Assembly (NCBI GenBank): GCA_963699805.1
Contig: CAVOVH010000004.1
Location: 496,001 to 560,000, forward strand
Length of the DNA: 64,000 nucleotides
Source of the DNA: JAGTVG01 sp963699805
GTDB taxonomy: Bacteria > Bacteroidota > Bacteroidia > Cytophagales > Cyclobacteriaceae
Reading direction: 5' to 3'
Below the pieces are notes generated by a model. That model saw only the letters and a list, made by a program, of their open reading frames with translations, did not search any database and was not told the DNA's origin. Position 1 is the first letter of the stretch; each line of letters opens with the position of its first letter. Of the stretch, positions 47,964 through 57,508 are shown in pieces. Made by a program: the position numbers and the translations under genes.

Positions 47964-48929
47964 TTACAGATCTTCAAGTCCTATTACCCATTGACGAATT
48001 GATGCCTGAAATTGGGGATCAAAAGGCTGCTTCTCTGCTGTTGCCCAATCTACACATCGGTCTTTGACAATGTAAAAACCATGCTGACCACTTTTCATGA
48101 CTTCAATTTTAAAATTATCCGGTGGATTGCCATCAAATACTTCATTGAAATGTGCAATGTTTTGATCAGGATCCACATTAATATCATGTTCTGCAAATAA
48201 AAATAAGGTTGGACATTTGATCGACTTGAGCACTTCATCATTATCATAATCGGCAATCAGATACCAAAACCGTGCATTACCTATGAACCCGAAGGATTTG
48301 CCGATATTATAACCCAACTGCTTCTTTTTGCGGTCTTTCTTCATTTTCTTGACCAACTTTTCGCCTGTATATCCCTGACACCTATACAACAAACTGTCGT
48401 TGGAGCCTGTTTGTGCTTTGACACCAACAGTTGGGCCGGCTAAAGCAATGACAAAGGCAATGTCCTTAGGGTGTTGTGCAGCCGTGATTTGTGCGATCCA
48501 ACCTCCTTGACTGTGGCCGCTGATACCGATTCTGTCGGGATCGATGAAAGGCAAGGTTTTGAGGTAGGTTACCGCTGCATAGGCATCATCTGCTCTCCCA
48601 CTAAAACTATTTTTCTTCCAGTTGCCTGTGGATTTCCCAAGACCTCTTTTGTTACAATACAACACAGCATACCCTTGGTCCAGCAGCACATCTTCAATAT
48701 AAAAGCCGTGAGGCCCCCAGGCTTTGGTCTCATACCCCTCAAAAGAGTGCGCGCCCGAACCTTGTTGAAAAACTACAGCTGGTGTGTTTTTATGGTTATT
48801 GGGTCGAACCAAAATACCCTCTATGGTTTCGTCGCCACTTTTAAAATATACTGTGGATGATAATCGTTCCCGGCTGTAAAGGCTACTGCTTACCAAGAGG
48901 GAAATAAGAATGATGATATATGTTTTCAT
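47964..48929 (-). CDS. Exported alpha/beta hydrolase, dienelactone hydrolase/S9-like
   Basis: This is a 321-residue protein with a signal (IILISLLVSSSLYS). The fold marks are AVVFQQGSGAHS (oxyanion region), YCNKRGLGKS, nucleophile Ser140 in GISGHSQGGW, Asp in LFLFAEHDINV and His in KSGQHGFYI. Such proteins hydrolyse esters of small molecules or peptides. It is 46 bp downstream of the serine-hydrolase gene on the same strand, so the two are probably co-transcribed. Specificity unknown. Confidence 0.85.
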   Translation of the reverse strand: MKTYIIILISLLVSSSLYSRERLSSTVYFKSGDETIEGILVRPNNHKNTPAVVFQQGSGAHSFEGYETKAWGPHGFYIEDVLLDQGYAVLYCNKRGLGKSTGNWKKNSFSGRADDAYAAVTYLKTLPFIDPDRIGISGHSQGGWIAQITAAQHPKDIAFVIALAGPTVGVKAQTGSNDSLLYRCQGYTGEKLVKKMKKDRKKKQLGYNIGKSFGFIGNARFWYLIADYDNDEVLKSIKCPTLFLFAEHDINVDPDQNIAHFNEVFDGNPPDNFKIEVMKSGQHGFYIVKDRCVDWATAEKQPFDPQFQASIRQWVIGLEDL

Positions 48930-48975
48930 TTTTATATGATTTATAATTTGTCTTTTATTTAATCTGATAATGCTT

Positions 48976-50169
48976 TCATTTGGTTTTTTTGGCCTCTTTA
49001 AACAGTCGTTTAACCATAGAGAGATATATGATTTTCTCTGTCTTGAATGTCGTTGTCGGAGAGTTCGTAAAGATTAAAACTCCAGTTTTGGTTTTCGGAT
49101 CAAAAGAAACAACTGTTGACATTCCGGGATCCAATCCTGTGTGAGAAGGATATCTCGGCATAAGGAGATAGTATATAAAGTTTTGAAATTCATTGTAATC
49201 CCATGAAACAGCTTGCCACTTATCCGTTTCCGGATATTGTACTTTCAGAAATTCTTCAACGGTTTTCTGACTGAGAAACGGCTTCCCGTTTACTTTTCCT
49301 TCGTTCACCATCATTTTGAGAAACTGAGCATAATCCGAAACTGTAGTTCTTAATTGTCCGGAAGCATATCCCGGGTATCCGAAATGCTTGAGAATCTGAG
49401 TCCCTTCGTAGTCTGTCTCTTTGTAGGGCATATTATGAGGCGTAGCAATATTATCATGAGGGATTTCTGCCAGCAACCAATACGAGTTGTGCATATTCAG
49501 TGGTAGAAATACCTCCTCAGCCATATATTTACTAAAAGGCTTGCCCGATATTCTTTCTACCAGATAAGCGACCAAATTATATCCCACATTGGAGTAACGT
49601 TCTTGTATTGTCGGAGCAACATTGTAAAAGTTTTTTTCTCTATCATAATATTCACCCCCCTCAAGCAGGTAGCTCTTCAAATAATCTTCAATACTCATTG
49701 GAGAATCTCCTCCGTTATCAATCGTATATCCTATTTCCAGCTTCTCCCAATTATCTCTGATAGAGGACACATGACTCAATAACATGCGAATGGTGATTTC
49801 ATCATTAGGGAAGTTGGGATTGTAAACTTTAAAAGGCAGATAGTCATTGATTTTGTCATCCAAATCTACTTTTCCATCGTCATAAAGTTTCATCATAGCA
49901 AGTGCTGTGACTGGTTTTGATGTGGAAGCTATCATAAACAAAGTACTGTCATTTACCATATCGTCAGTCTGGTAAGTTTTGATGCCATAACTTCCTGCCC
50001 ATGCTAATTCACCTTTTGCGATATAGGCAGCTTGCATACCAATCCTTCCTGACTTTTTCATTTTCATTAGTAAAAACTTATCAAGTTTTGGATTATCTGT
50101 CTGAGCATAGAGGCTAAAAGCACATAACAAGCTTAAGGCCATTACCAGTTTAATTTTTTTAAAAATCAT
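48976..50169 (-). CDS. Class C beta-lactamase-type serine hydrolase, exported
   Basis: This is a 397-residue protein with a signal peptide (LCAFSLYAQ). The penicillin-binding-fold motifs are present: S82-T-S-K85 in FMIASTSKPV, Y192-S-N in RYSNVGYN, and HTGLDPG in place of KTG, near residue 356. The HxG variant is common in esterase and D-peptidase members (EstB/DD-peptidase-like), so this need not be a true beta-lactamase. It is transcribed just upstream of the alpha/beta hydrolase, and downstream of the frameshifted AraC regulator on the same strand, which could have controlled both. Confidence 0.85.
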   Translation of the reverse strand: MIFKKIKLVMALSLLCAFSLYAQTDNPKLDKFLLMKMKKSGRIGMQAAYIAKGELAWAGSYGIKTYQTDDMVNDSTLFMIASTSKPVTALAMMKLYDDGKVDLDDKINDYLPFKVYNPNFPNDEITIRMLLSHVSSIRDNWEKLEIGYTIDNGGDSPMSIEDYLKSYLLEGGEYYDREKNFYNVAPTIQERYSNVGYNLVAYLVERISGKPFSKYMAEEVFLPLNMHNSYWLLAEIPHDNIATPHNMPYKETDYEGTQILKHFGYPGYASGQLRTTVSDYAQFLKMMVNEGKVNGKPFLSQKTVEEFLKVQYPETDKWQAVSWDYNEFQNFIYYLLMPRYPSHTGLDPGMSTVVSFDPKTKTGVLIFTNSPTTTFKTEKIIYLSMVKRLFKEAKKTK

Positions 50170-50288
50170 TGTTTTATCAATTTGGGTTCGTATTACCGAA
50201 ATTCGGTTGTTAGTCTAACAGACTTAATTGAGAGAGGGAAGTTGCTTGTCCAGAGGATCTGTATGTCCTGATTTCAGGATTCAGGACA

Positions 50289-51411
50289 TCAAAGGGTTCT
50301 AAAGTTGCCCGGAGTTTGTCCGGTTTTCTTTTTAAAGGCAGTGTACATGGCAGATCGGGATTTGAATCCGGAATCAATTCCAATGCCTTCAATAGACAAA
50401 TGGTTGTTCTTTGGGTTCTGCATTATTTCCAAAGCTCTACCAACACGATAGTTATTTATCCATTCATTAAAATTCAGTCTCATGCTTTGGTTTACACAAA
50501 TGGAAATTGTTCTTGCTGAAATTTGTATTTCCCTGGAGAATTCATGAAGGGTCAGATTTTGGTTTAGGTAATACCGCTTCTCCTGCATTAAGCTTATAAT
50601 CTTTTTGCACGTTTCACTTTCTAATGTTTGTCCCTGGTCTTTCTGAAATTACCGGTTCATTTGCTGTGCTCAAGGCATCAGTTGATTTATCAAAAAGCGT
50701 TTGCTGAGTAAAGGCTTTAAAGCTCACAAAGTAATTGAATATCGCAATGAATATATAGGCTATAGTTGTCAATTCGGATTGACCTCTGCCTCCTAAAAGG
50801 ATTCGGACCAATTCAGCTCCCCAAAAAATGACGATGGGAGCGATAATGAAAATGAATTGCCAGAGCCAGTTAATATCGAGCAGGGTGATGTCTGAAATTT
50901 CATTCCTCACCAAATTGCGATATCCCCAAGTCTCCTTGATGGCAATTGCAAAGGCTATGACCGTTAAAGTGAATGCATAATACTGAAAACCCATATAAAA
51001 AGGTTCTATAATTCCCCATCCCAGTAAGTCTGTCAATGAACTATCCAGAAAAAGAAACAATAAAATATTGATAATGGTGAGGCCAACAGCGCCAAAACCC
51101 AGTACATAATGAATTTTGAGGAATGATTGATATGTGGTGGCCCTGCCTACCTTTTCAAGAACAAAATGAAGAAATAGCAGAGGAAGAAACAGTTTGACTT
51201 CCGGTAAAGAAAAATACCCGTTAATCGAATAATTTCCTATTTCATCGAGGGGCGAAACATCGGAAAGGGATTGAAATACAAAAGCAAGTAAAAAAAAACC
51301 AAGTAATCGGTTGGCAAAACTCTGATGCTTTTTAGAAAAAATAAAAATCAATCCGAGCAGGAGACCTTGAATTACTGCAGCCCATATTACAATATTGATG
51401 AATGATTCCAT
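50289..51411 (-). pseudogene. Membrane-anchored AraC-family regulator, frameshifted
   Basis: The N-terminal part (51411 to about 50645) encodes a protein with about seven hydrophobic helices (WAAVIQGLLLGLIFIF, LFLPLLFLHFVLE, IIAPIVIFWGAELVRILLGG). The C-terminal part (from about 50645 to 50289) is an AraC-type DNA-binding domain: LTLHEFSREIQISARTISIC, FNEWINNYRV, IGIDSGFKSRSAMYTAFKKK, TGQTPGNFR. The frames differ by one base. Dropping one A from the run in GAAAGACC near 50645 gives VISEDQGQTLESETCKKI, a sensible join. This is a known Bacteroidota design (7TM plus AraC), so either it is inactivated or the base is wrong. It would have regulated the adjacent hydrolases. Confidence 0.8.
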
Positions 51412-51891
51412 TCTAATATGAAGTGGCTATTTGTATTGATACGACGGTATAAGAACAAAACAAAATTATCATAAGATAAAAATCTATTGAAAAATCTCAG
51501 AAAATATACAAATACTGTCAGTTATATGCACTTAAAGAAATTTGAAAGTTACAGAATTTAGTATTTCCTGATGGATTCGAAAAGGAAAAGGATACCAATA
51601 ATTATCGAACTTCTAAGATTAACCACTTATTTGGGGTTATTCTTTCTATATCGTCTGGAATGGAAGAAAAAAGAAAAGGACGATTCATCAAATGTTGATG
51701 AATCGTCCTCTTTAGTAGCGGGGGAAGGAATTGCCTCACTTCCGTTCGGCGAGTCCGGAAAGTGGATGCTTACTAATCATAAGGCCTGATTCTCTCCGTT
51801 CATTCCGGACTTTTTCACTGCCAATACTCCAAACAAGCTTGAATATCGGCAATAAAAAAGCCCGACACAATGTGTCAGGCCTTATGATTAG
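51412..51891. other. 480-bp gene-free region with hairpins
   Basis: The protein-like frame at 51571-51789 covers repeat sequence and is not a gene. The region holds the hairpin AGGACGATTCATCAA-ATG-TTGATGAATCGTCCT (51679-51711; a perfect 15-bp stem), then the repeat copy B. Confidence 0.5.

Positions 51892-51900
<9 letters not shown>
51679..51900. repeat. tRNA-tail/terminator repeat, copy B, ending in the initiator tRNA gene
   Basis: A perfect hairpin (51679-51711) is followed by TTTAGTAGCGGGGGAAGGAATTG (second copy of the tRNA 3' end), then GGCGAGTCCGGAAAGTGGATGC, ATAAGGCCTGATTC, AAAAAAGCCCGACACA-ATG-TGTCAGGCC and finally the true tRNA 3' end TAGTAGCGGGGGAAGGA. Read on the minus strand it is: tRNA, terminator, spacer, second tRNA 3' end, second terminator. 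This is the kind of duplication left by tandem tRNA copies or by site-specific integration at a tRNA. Confidence 0.65.
51850..51882 (-). terminator. Rho-independent terminator of the initiator tRNA gene
   Basis: Read on the minus strand: GGCCTGACAC-ATT-GTGTCGGGC followed by TTTTTT, directly after the tRNA 3' end. The stem and the U-run are typical. Confidence 0.65.
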
Positions 51901-51964
<64 letters not shown>

Positions 51965-51987
51965 ATGTATTTATTTTTAAAGAACGA

Positions 51988-52083
51988 TTCGGGTTATGAG
52001 CCCGACGAGTACCGAGGCTTTTGACTCGGATATCCTCGAGGCTGCTTTGCAGACCTCGGGACTACCAACTGTTCCACCCCGCG
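51988..52083 (-). pseudogene. Broken initiator tRNA copy with an insertion in the D-arm
   Basis: On the minus strand this starts CGCGGGGTGG-AACAGTTGGTAG (5' half of the same tRNA). It is then split by about 50 nucleotides rich in self-complementary blocks (CCCGAGG, GCAGCCTCG, CCGAGTC, GCCTCGG), and resumes with CTCGTCGGGCTCATAACCCGA. Everything from the T arm to the acceptor 3' strand is missing, so this cannot be a functional tRNA. It sits about 25 bp upstream of the intact gene. Confidence 0.8.
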
Positions 52084-52162
52084 ATGTTAAATTGCTTATC
52101 GTGATAAGCGAGTGCAAATGTAGCCAATCAGACCGTACAATACAAAAAAATGTAAAATTATA

Positions 52163-52945
52163 TCAGTGAATTCGCTGTAGTTTCTGCATTTCATCTGTAT
52201 CCGCCCACCGGTAATCAAAAGCGTATTCGGTGTGCTCAACAGGAATGACCAATTTGAGAAATTTGTCCTGGGTGGCCGGTAAAAAGACTTTCCCCCGGCA
52301 GGAATCCCCTGCTGCCAATACCTGCGACCTGAGTATTTCATCCGGTAAATAATGAAGATCAGCCCCCTTCATCCCGGCAGTCACAGCCGACTGCTGCTGA
52401 ACCAAATCCATCGCAGTAAGACTTGCCATGGTCACTACATCCCGCACCATGGCATTGTTTGCCTTTTCCGCGGTCCATTCTCCACTGTTGAAATCTTTTG
52501 TGTCCATGGCCACATCGTAAATCATCAACCCCGCACTCAAGATTCCCAACAGGATCCCGGCCCGGCGTTTTTCCTTGATTTTCTGTTCAAATTGTTTGGC
52601 AACACCCTCTTCGCTGATCGCTGCATTTTTTTTCAAACCAGATTCAAAATGAGTCCCGGATCGGTTATAGGTCTCGGTTGGAAAAGGCACATCCGATCCC
52701 AGATAATATATCTTTCCGGGATCAACATAAATAGGTTGGCCTCCTTCATTTCGGATTTCCACGTCAAATACCAGATGCTGATCATTGGCTTCCAGATTTT
52801 CAGTAATCAGGATGAGACCATCAAATTCCACCCGGCTACTTTTATCCGGGTAAACTTCCGGGTCAAACCAGGCCGGGACAAGCATCTGAACGCATGAACT
52901 ACAGATACAGATTAAAAAAAATAATATGAATACCGGGTTCTTCAT
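52163..52945 (-). CDS. Hypothetical lipoprotein
   Basis: This is a 260-residue lipoprotein; I use the ATG at 52945, which begins the signal PVFILFFLICICSSC; an upstream Met at 53047 adds a sequence without signal character. The mature part has a beta-rich first half (FDGLILITENLEANDQHLVFDVEIRNEGGQPIYVDP), a membrane-like or amphipathic helix (RAGILLGILSAGLMIYDVAMD), and a second beta half (GKVFLPATQDKFLKLVIPVEHTEYAFDY). I do not recognise a family. It may be an outer-membrane or periplasmic protein; no operon partner is visible. Confidence 0.7.
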   Translation of the reverse strand: MKNPVFILFFLICICSSCVQMLVPAWFDPEVYPDKSSRVEFDGLILITENLEANDQHLVFDVEIRNEGGQPIYVDPGKIYYLGSDVPFPTETYNRSGTHFESGLKKNAAISEEGVAKQFEQKIKEKRRAGILLGILSAGLMIYDVAMDTKDFNSGEWTAEKANNAMVRDVVTMASLTAMDLVQQQSAVTAGMKGADLHYLPDEILRSQVLAAGDSCRGKVFLPATQDKFLKLVIPVEHTEYAFDYRWADTDEMQKLQRIH

Positions 52946-53301
52946 ATCAGAGCATCTTAATCTATTTGGCACAAGCTTCATGCCAACCGGGTCTGAAAAT
53001 TTGATAATTTTAATGATAAATAAGCATTCCTCCCCCAACCATCCCATATCAATTTCGAGAATAGGGGGCGGTTACTGATCCTTTTATAAAATTCATCTTG
53101 AATTCCATTCCGTCAGAACCGGACAGAATTGATTTTTTCGATACAACTCAGAATAAGGTGTACGGATATGAGACACTCTTTCAAGCGAGCGACTTGTTGT
53201 ATCTTGCTGGTTTACAGTATTTTAAAAATTTTGGCACAGCATTGGCAATAGAAATAGTGAAATCGAAATTGAAATCGTAAAAAAACCACAACCCTATAAC
53301 C
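52946..53301. other. 356-bp region with no recognised gene
   Basis: A 60-codon frame with a non-ATG start (53098-53280) is present but has no supporting feature. Promoters of the flanking genes must be here. Confidence 0.4.
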
Positions 53302-53634
53302 ATGAAAACTATTAAGATCAAATTAACCGCGCTGAGTTTCATAGTTGCCACCATCCTCCTGACTTTCACTACGTTTGCCGCAGAAAGCGAAATGGGATCC
53401 ACCACGGATCTTTCCTATTTTGAAGAATATTTCGATTCGGAAAATTTTACCGAGCAACTTGAAAACAGACTGGAGCCTGAAGTGAACATTAAAGTTTACA
53501 GCCAGGAAGGAAACCTGATCGCCACTGGCAGTGAGAATGACGCTAAAATCAAATCATTGATAAACATCTCGGACCTTTTGACCGAGGTGAATGGAACAAA
53601 ATATTACAGATCTAGTTATCAGCCTACCAATTAA
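53302..53634 (+). CDS. Small secreted hypothetical protein
   Basis: This is a 110-residue protein with a signal peptide (FIVATILLTFTTFAAE). The mature part is acidic (TDLSYFEEYFDSENFTEQLENRLEPEVNIKVYSQEGNLIATG) and of unknown function. It is followed after 30 bp by a terminator-like hairpin, so it is a monocistronic unit. Confidence 0.65.
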   Translation: MKTIKIKLTALSFIVATILLTFTTFAAESEMGSTTDLSYFEEYFDSENFTEQLENRLEPEVNIKVYSQEGNLIATGSENDAKIKSLINISDLLTEVNGTKYYRSSYQPTN

Positions 53635-53662
53635 CACTTAACCACCAAACACTGCCCACCTG

Positions 53663-53697
53663 AAAGCCCTGGATTTCCAGGGTTTTCCTTTTTCTCT
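53663..53697 (+). terminator. Rho-independent terminator
   Basis: AAAGCCCTGGA-TT-TCCAGGGTTTT followed by a T-rich tail, directly after the small secreted protein gene. Confidence 0.7.
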
Positions 53698-53851
53698 CAA
53701 GTAAAAACACAACCATGAACGCGATCATCTCATCGTCAGATATCTACCGAAAAATGAATGTGAGAAAGGTTTTGCTAAAAATTTTTAAAAAGAACTATAT
53801 TTCATAAACCTCATCGGACAAAATTTATATGTTACATTAATAAAAAAATAT

Positions 53852-54514
53852 ATGATCGAGTTACTTACTCTTTTTATCAGTAAAAATGCCGCTTTTTTTG
53901 AAACGTATGGCAACATGGTTCTGATTCCCGCCGTCATTCTTTTATACTTATCGGATTACTTGATTAGAAAAAAACCAGGGATCAGGAACAACCTGAAATG
54001 GACATTCCGGATACTGATTTTTTTTGTCAACCTGACCTCTGGAAGTATTCTTTACATGATCAATTTTCCCTTAAAACCCATGGTGAACTCCCTGGCCAAA
54101 GTACAGCGGAACATAGGACACCATCTGGAGGATTTCACATTTACCACTTTATCCGACAAAAAAAATCATATCCTTACAGAATATACCGGAAAGGTCGTTT
54201 TGGTTAATTTCTGGGCTACCTATTGCCATCCATGTCTGGAAGAATTTCCGGAACTGAAAAGATTAGAGGAAGACTATTCAGGAAAAATTGAAGTGTTGGT
54301 CCTGAGTGACGAGGATTCCAGCCAGATCATCCGCCTGGTACAAAGGTTGGATGCTCCATCCGGCATTGGTTTCTATACAAATGAAAAATGGATGAACCTG
54401 GATAGTTTCCGGCCCGTTACGGTTATACTCGATAAAAAAGGAAACATACGAGAGTATGAATTTGGGAAGAACAATTATTCCGGATTTAAAAAAATGATTG
54501 ATCGTTACCTGTAA
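53852..54514 (+). CDS. TlpA/ResA-type thioredoxin-like protein
   Basis: This is a 220-residue membrane-anchored thioredoxin. Two hydrophobic segments (about residues 21-37 and 52-72) precede the thioredoxin domain, whose active site is C125-H-P-C128 in NFWATYCHPCLEEFPEL. Such proteins handle disulfides and cytochrome maturation in the periplasm. Typical TlpA features are LVNFWATYC and TVILDKKGNI. The ATG at 53852 starts the first helix. A TATATTTC box shortly upstream resembles a Bacteroidota -7 element. Confidence 0.85.
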   Translation: MIELLTLFISKNAAFFETYGNMVLIPAVILLYLSDYLIRKKPGIRNNLKWTFRILIFFVNLTSGSILYMINFPLKPMVNSLAKVQRNIGHHLEDFTFTTLSDKKNHILTEYTGKVVLVNFWATYCHPCLEEFPELKRLEEDYSGKIEVLVLSDEDSSQIIRLVQRLDAPSGIGFYTNEKWMNLDSFRPVTVILDKKGNIREYEFGKNNYSGFKKMIDRYL

Positions 54515-54748
54515 TGCCTTTCGATGACCAGATGCTAAAATTAAATTCATGACATAAATTAGGATCCTCAAGAAAAGATCCCTCAAAATCATCCATTTTT
54601 ATGCAAATCAAATCCGGTCACCCATCTTTCTCCGGGTCATCAAGACAAATAAGGGAATTCCAAAAGCCTGAATTTATGGATTATATCTGATGGCTTTTTT
54701 GCGCTTCATGATTGAATGATCTATTTTTAAGCCTGGAATAATTGCAAT

Positions 54749-55639
54749 ATGCAAACCGTTCATAAAGCTGGTTTTGTAAATATCCTTGGAAAACCCAACG
54801 TGGGAAAATCTACCCTCATGAACCGGCTGATGGGTGAAAAATTATCGATCATCACCTCAAAAGCGCAAACCACCCGTCACCGGATTCTGGGGATCCTCAA
54901 TGGGGACAATTATCAGATCGTCATATCCGATACGCCCGGGATCATCCGGCCTGCCTACGAATTACAGAAATCGATGATGCAATTTGTGAGGCTTTCGGTA
55001 GAGGACGCGGATATCATCCTGCTCATGGTGGAAGCCGGGGAGCAATTTGATGAAGAAATGTTTGGCAAACTACTGAAAAAAGCCGAAGGAAAGCGTATCC
55101 TGATCGTCAACAAGATCGATCAATTTGAAAACCCCGGGGAGATTGAAAAATGGATAACTTACTGGGAAAGCGTATTTCCGGGTGAGGAAATCATTCCTGT
55201 CTCCGCCCTGAAGGGCACCCATATCGATCAGATCCTGCCTTCCATCCTGAAACATCTGCCGGAACATCCTGCCTATTATCCGAAAGATCAGTTATCTGAT
55301 AAGCCGGAACGTTTTTTTGCTTCGGAGATCATCCGGGAAAAGATCTTTCAGACCTACCGGAAGGAAGTGCCCTACAGTACTGAAGTGGTCATTACTGAAT
55401 TCAATGAAACTGAAGAGATCATACGGATGCGGGCGGAGATCTATGTGGAACGGAACAGCCAGAAAGGTATCATCATCGGGAAGGGAGGGGCTGCCTTGAA
55501 AAAAGTGGGAACGGAAGCAAGAAAAGATCTGGAATCCTTTTTCGGCAAACAGGTGTATCTGGAAACTTTTGTGAAGGTGGAGAAAGACTGGCGGAATAAG
55601 CCCCAAAAATTGAGCCGGTTTGGATATAATTTGAAATAA
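54749..55639 (+). CDS. era: GTPase Era
   Basis: This is a 296-residue GTPase involved in 16S rRNA maturation and small ribosomal subunit assembly. Motifs: G1 GKPNVGKS (14-21), G3 DTPG (61-64), G4 NKID (121-124), SAL in the G5 region, and a C-terminal KH domain with GIIIGKGG (about 235-245). The length and layout match Era exactly. It is followed by dgt at a distance of 36 bp, and dgt's promoter-like sequence overlaps its end. Confidence 0.97.
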   Translation: MQTVHKAGFVNILGKPNVGKSTLMNRLMGEKLSIITSKAQTTRHRILGILNGDNYQIVISDTPGIIRPAYELQKSMMQFVRLSVEDADIILLMVEAGEQFDEEMFGKLLKKAEGKRILIVNKIDQFENPGEIEKWITYWESVFPGEEIIPVSALKGTHIDQILPSILKHLPEHPAYYPKDQLSDKPERFFASEIIREKIFQTYRKEVPYSTEVVITEFNETEEIIRMRAEIYVERNSQKGIIIGKGGAALKKVGTEARKDLESFFGKQVYLETFVKVEKDWRNKPQKLSRFGYNLK

Positions 55640-55651
55640 TCCCTATACTTG
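55619..55651 (+). promoter_or_regulatory. Promoter-like sequence upstream of dgt
   Basis: TTTG (55619-55622), a 21-bp spacer and TATACTTG (55644-55651) match the Bacteroidota TTTG / TAnnTTTG arrangement with one change. The start codon is 25 bp downstream. It overlaps the end of era. Confidence 0.4.
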
Positions 55652-55675
55652 CAGACAATCCTGCAATTACCTGTT

Positions 55676-57025
55676 ATGAATTGGGAAAAATTACTTTGTC
55701 CGCTTAGGCTGGGAGAACCCGAAAAAAAAGTTTCACTGGGTGAATCCAGAAGTATTTTTGAACAGGATTATGACCGGATCATATTTTCTTATCCTTTCCG
55801 TTGCCTGCAGGATAAAACCCAGGTATTCCCGCTCCCCAAAACGGATTTTGTCCATACACGTTTGACCCACAGCCTGGAGGTGTCCAGTGTTGGCCGCTCA
55901 TTGGGTAAAAGAACGGGATTGGAGATCATAGATCGTCATCCGGAGCTGAAAAGATCCGGATTTACAGAATTCGATTTCGGCGCCATTGTGGCTGCAGCTG
56001 CATTGGCACATGACATCGGCAATCCACCCTTTGGCCATTCAGGGGAAGATGCCATTTCCAATTATTTTCTGGAAGATGAATTCGGGGAAAAGATCCGGTC
56101 ATATCTGACCCCGGCTGAATGGGAAGACCTCACTCATTATGAAGGCAATGCCCAGGGATTCAGATTGCTGACCCGTGAAAATTACCAGGGGCTGAAAATT
56201 ACCTTCGCCACACTGGCCGCTTTCAGTAAATATCCCAGAGAATCAATATTTCCTGAAAAGGATCCTGGCCGGAGAAGCCAGAAAAAGTATGGATTCTTTC
56301 AGTCAGAGAAAGAAAAATTCCGTAAGGTAGCCCATCAGACTGGCCTGATCCGTTTCGGTAAAAAGAATGCGGCATGGTCACGCCATCCCCTGACCTTCCT
56401 GGTTGAAGCTGCCGATGACATCTGTTACAGTATCATTGACCTGGAAGATGGATGCAACCTGGGCCTCGTTTCCATCGAAACCACCCAGGAACTCCTTGCG
56501 CCGATCCTGGGTAAAAAATTCAACCAAGCTAAATTCAAACGCATCGGAGAAAAAAGAGAAAAAGCCAGTGTACTCAGGGCCCTCGCCATTTCGTCACTGA
56601 TCGAAGAAGTTTCCTCTGCTTTTCTGGATGTTGAAAAAAAAATCCTGGAAGGTAAGTTCGATCAGGCCTTGACTTCTGTCATCCCCTTCAACCCGGAATT
56701 GAAACAGATCATTCGCGTTTCCATTGAACACATCTATCATTCCCTGCCTGTCCTGGAAAAGGAAGCTGCCGGTTTCGAAGTCTTGTCCGGCCTGATCAAC
56801 GCTTACGTAAAAGCTGCATTTAATCACTTCCAGACCAAAGGGAAACCAAGCCGTAAAAATATTTCCCTCATCCATCTTTTCCCGGAAGACCTGAAAGCAG
56901 CGTTGAATGGCAGTTCTCTGTATCCGATCATTTTGAGGTGCCTGGATCACATCACCCTGATGACCGATTCCACCGCCCTCGACACCTATCGGAAGATCAA
57001 GGGGATCGCCTTGCCGGGAATATAA
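55676..57025 (+). CDS. dgt: Deoxyguanosinetriphosphate triphosphohydrolase-like protein (HD domain)
   Basis: This is a 449-residue dNTPase of the HD superfamily. Metal-binding residues are His65 in RLTHSLEVS, the His112-Asp113 pair in LAHDIGNPPFG, and His121 in FGHSGED. The usual dGTPase body follows (EAADDICYSIIDLEDG). It removes triphosphate from dGTP, adjusting dNTP pools. I choose the ATG at 55676 because the protein starts MNWEKLL; a TTG nine codons upstream is possible. It sits directly behind era. Confidence 0.93.
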   Translation: MNWEKLLCPLRLGEPEKKVSLGESRSIFEQDYDRIIFSYPFRCLQDKTQVFPLPKTDFVHTRLTHSLEVSSVGRSLGKRTGLEIIDRHPELKRSGFTEFDFGAIVAAAALAHDIGNPPFGHSGEDAISNYFLEDEFGEKIRSYLTPAEWEDLTHYEGNAQGFRLLTRENYQGLKITFATLAAFSKYPRESIFPEKDPGRRSQKKYGFFQSEKEKFRKVAHQTGLIRFGKKNAAWSRHPLTFLVEAADDICYSIIDLEDGCNLGLVSIETTQELLAPILGKKFNQAKFKRIGEKREKASVLRALAISSLIEEVSSAFLDVEKKILEGKFDQALTSVIPFNPELKQIIRVSIEHIYHSLPVLEKEAAGFEVLSGLINAYVKAAFNHFQTKGKPSRKNISLIHLFPEDLKAALNGSSLYPIILRCLDHITLMTDSTALDTYRKIKGIALPGI

Positions 57026-57064
57026 TGATGTGGTGATGTGGTGATGTGGTGATGTGGTGATGTA
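57026..57064 (+). repeat. Tandem repeat of an 8-base unit after dgt
   Basis: The unit TGATGTGG is repeated four to five times without interruption, starting right after the dgt stop codon. Slippage-prone; no coding role. Confidence 0.85.
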
Positions 57065-57353
57065 TCGCTAAGTGGAAATGGGTAAACGGGGATTTATGAA
57101 AAGGAGGATTTGGCGGAAAATATAAGATCAATATTTTATCAATCGGTTGTTCTATCCTTGGATAACCAGTGAATCGGTCAATTATTGAATCGATCCAACC
57201 CCTTCATAAGAAATGGTACCCTGAAAATGTTCCCGCAAGAAAGTTTCTTATAATTTTTCAAATTAAGCAGGACTAAATAAGAATTGTAAATTAATACCAG
57301 GATTTAATGTTAAACCTGTAAACTTTTTTTAGGACGAGACAGGATTGTCAGAT

Positions 57354-57442
57354 GTCTCCACATCTCCACGTCTCCACATCTCCACGTCTCCCCGTCTCCA
57401 CGTCTCCATCTTCTCCCCGTCTCCACTTCTCCCCGTCTCCCC
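57354..57442 (+). repeat. Pyrimidine-rich tandem repeat (TCTCCACRT type)
   Basis: About ten units of 8-9 bases (TCTCCACAT, TCTCCACGT, TCTCCCCGT). It lies upstream of the RND/MMPL-type transporter, in the 57026-57508 gap that otherwise lacks genes. Strong strand asymmetry (almost only C and T) is notable. Confidence 0.8.
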
Positions 57443-57486
57443 CATTAATTGTACTCCCAATAACCTGCCTTATATTCAAAAATCAT

Positions 57487-57494
57487 TACCTTTG
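57487..57494 (+). promoter_or_regulatory. Bacteroidota -7 box of the MMPL-type transporter gene
   Basis: TACCTTTG matches TAnnTTTG exactly and lies 15 bp before the ATG at 57509, compatible with a very short leader. A clear -33 element was not found. Confidence 0.45.
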
Positions 57495-57508
57495 TGCTTC
57501 ATTTTGAG

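Noticed and set aside
51571..51789. 72-codon frame
   Set aside because: It consists of the hairpin and tRNA-tail repeat DNA.
53098..53280. 60-codon frame with non-ATG start
   Set aside because: No supporting feature; probably leader DNA of the small secreted protein.
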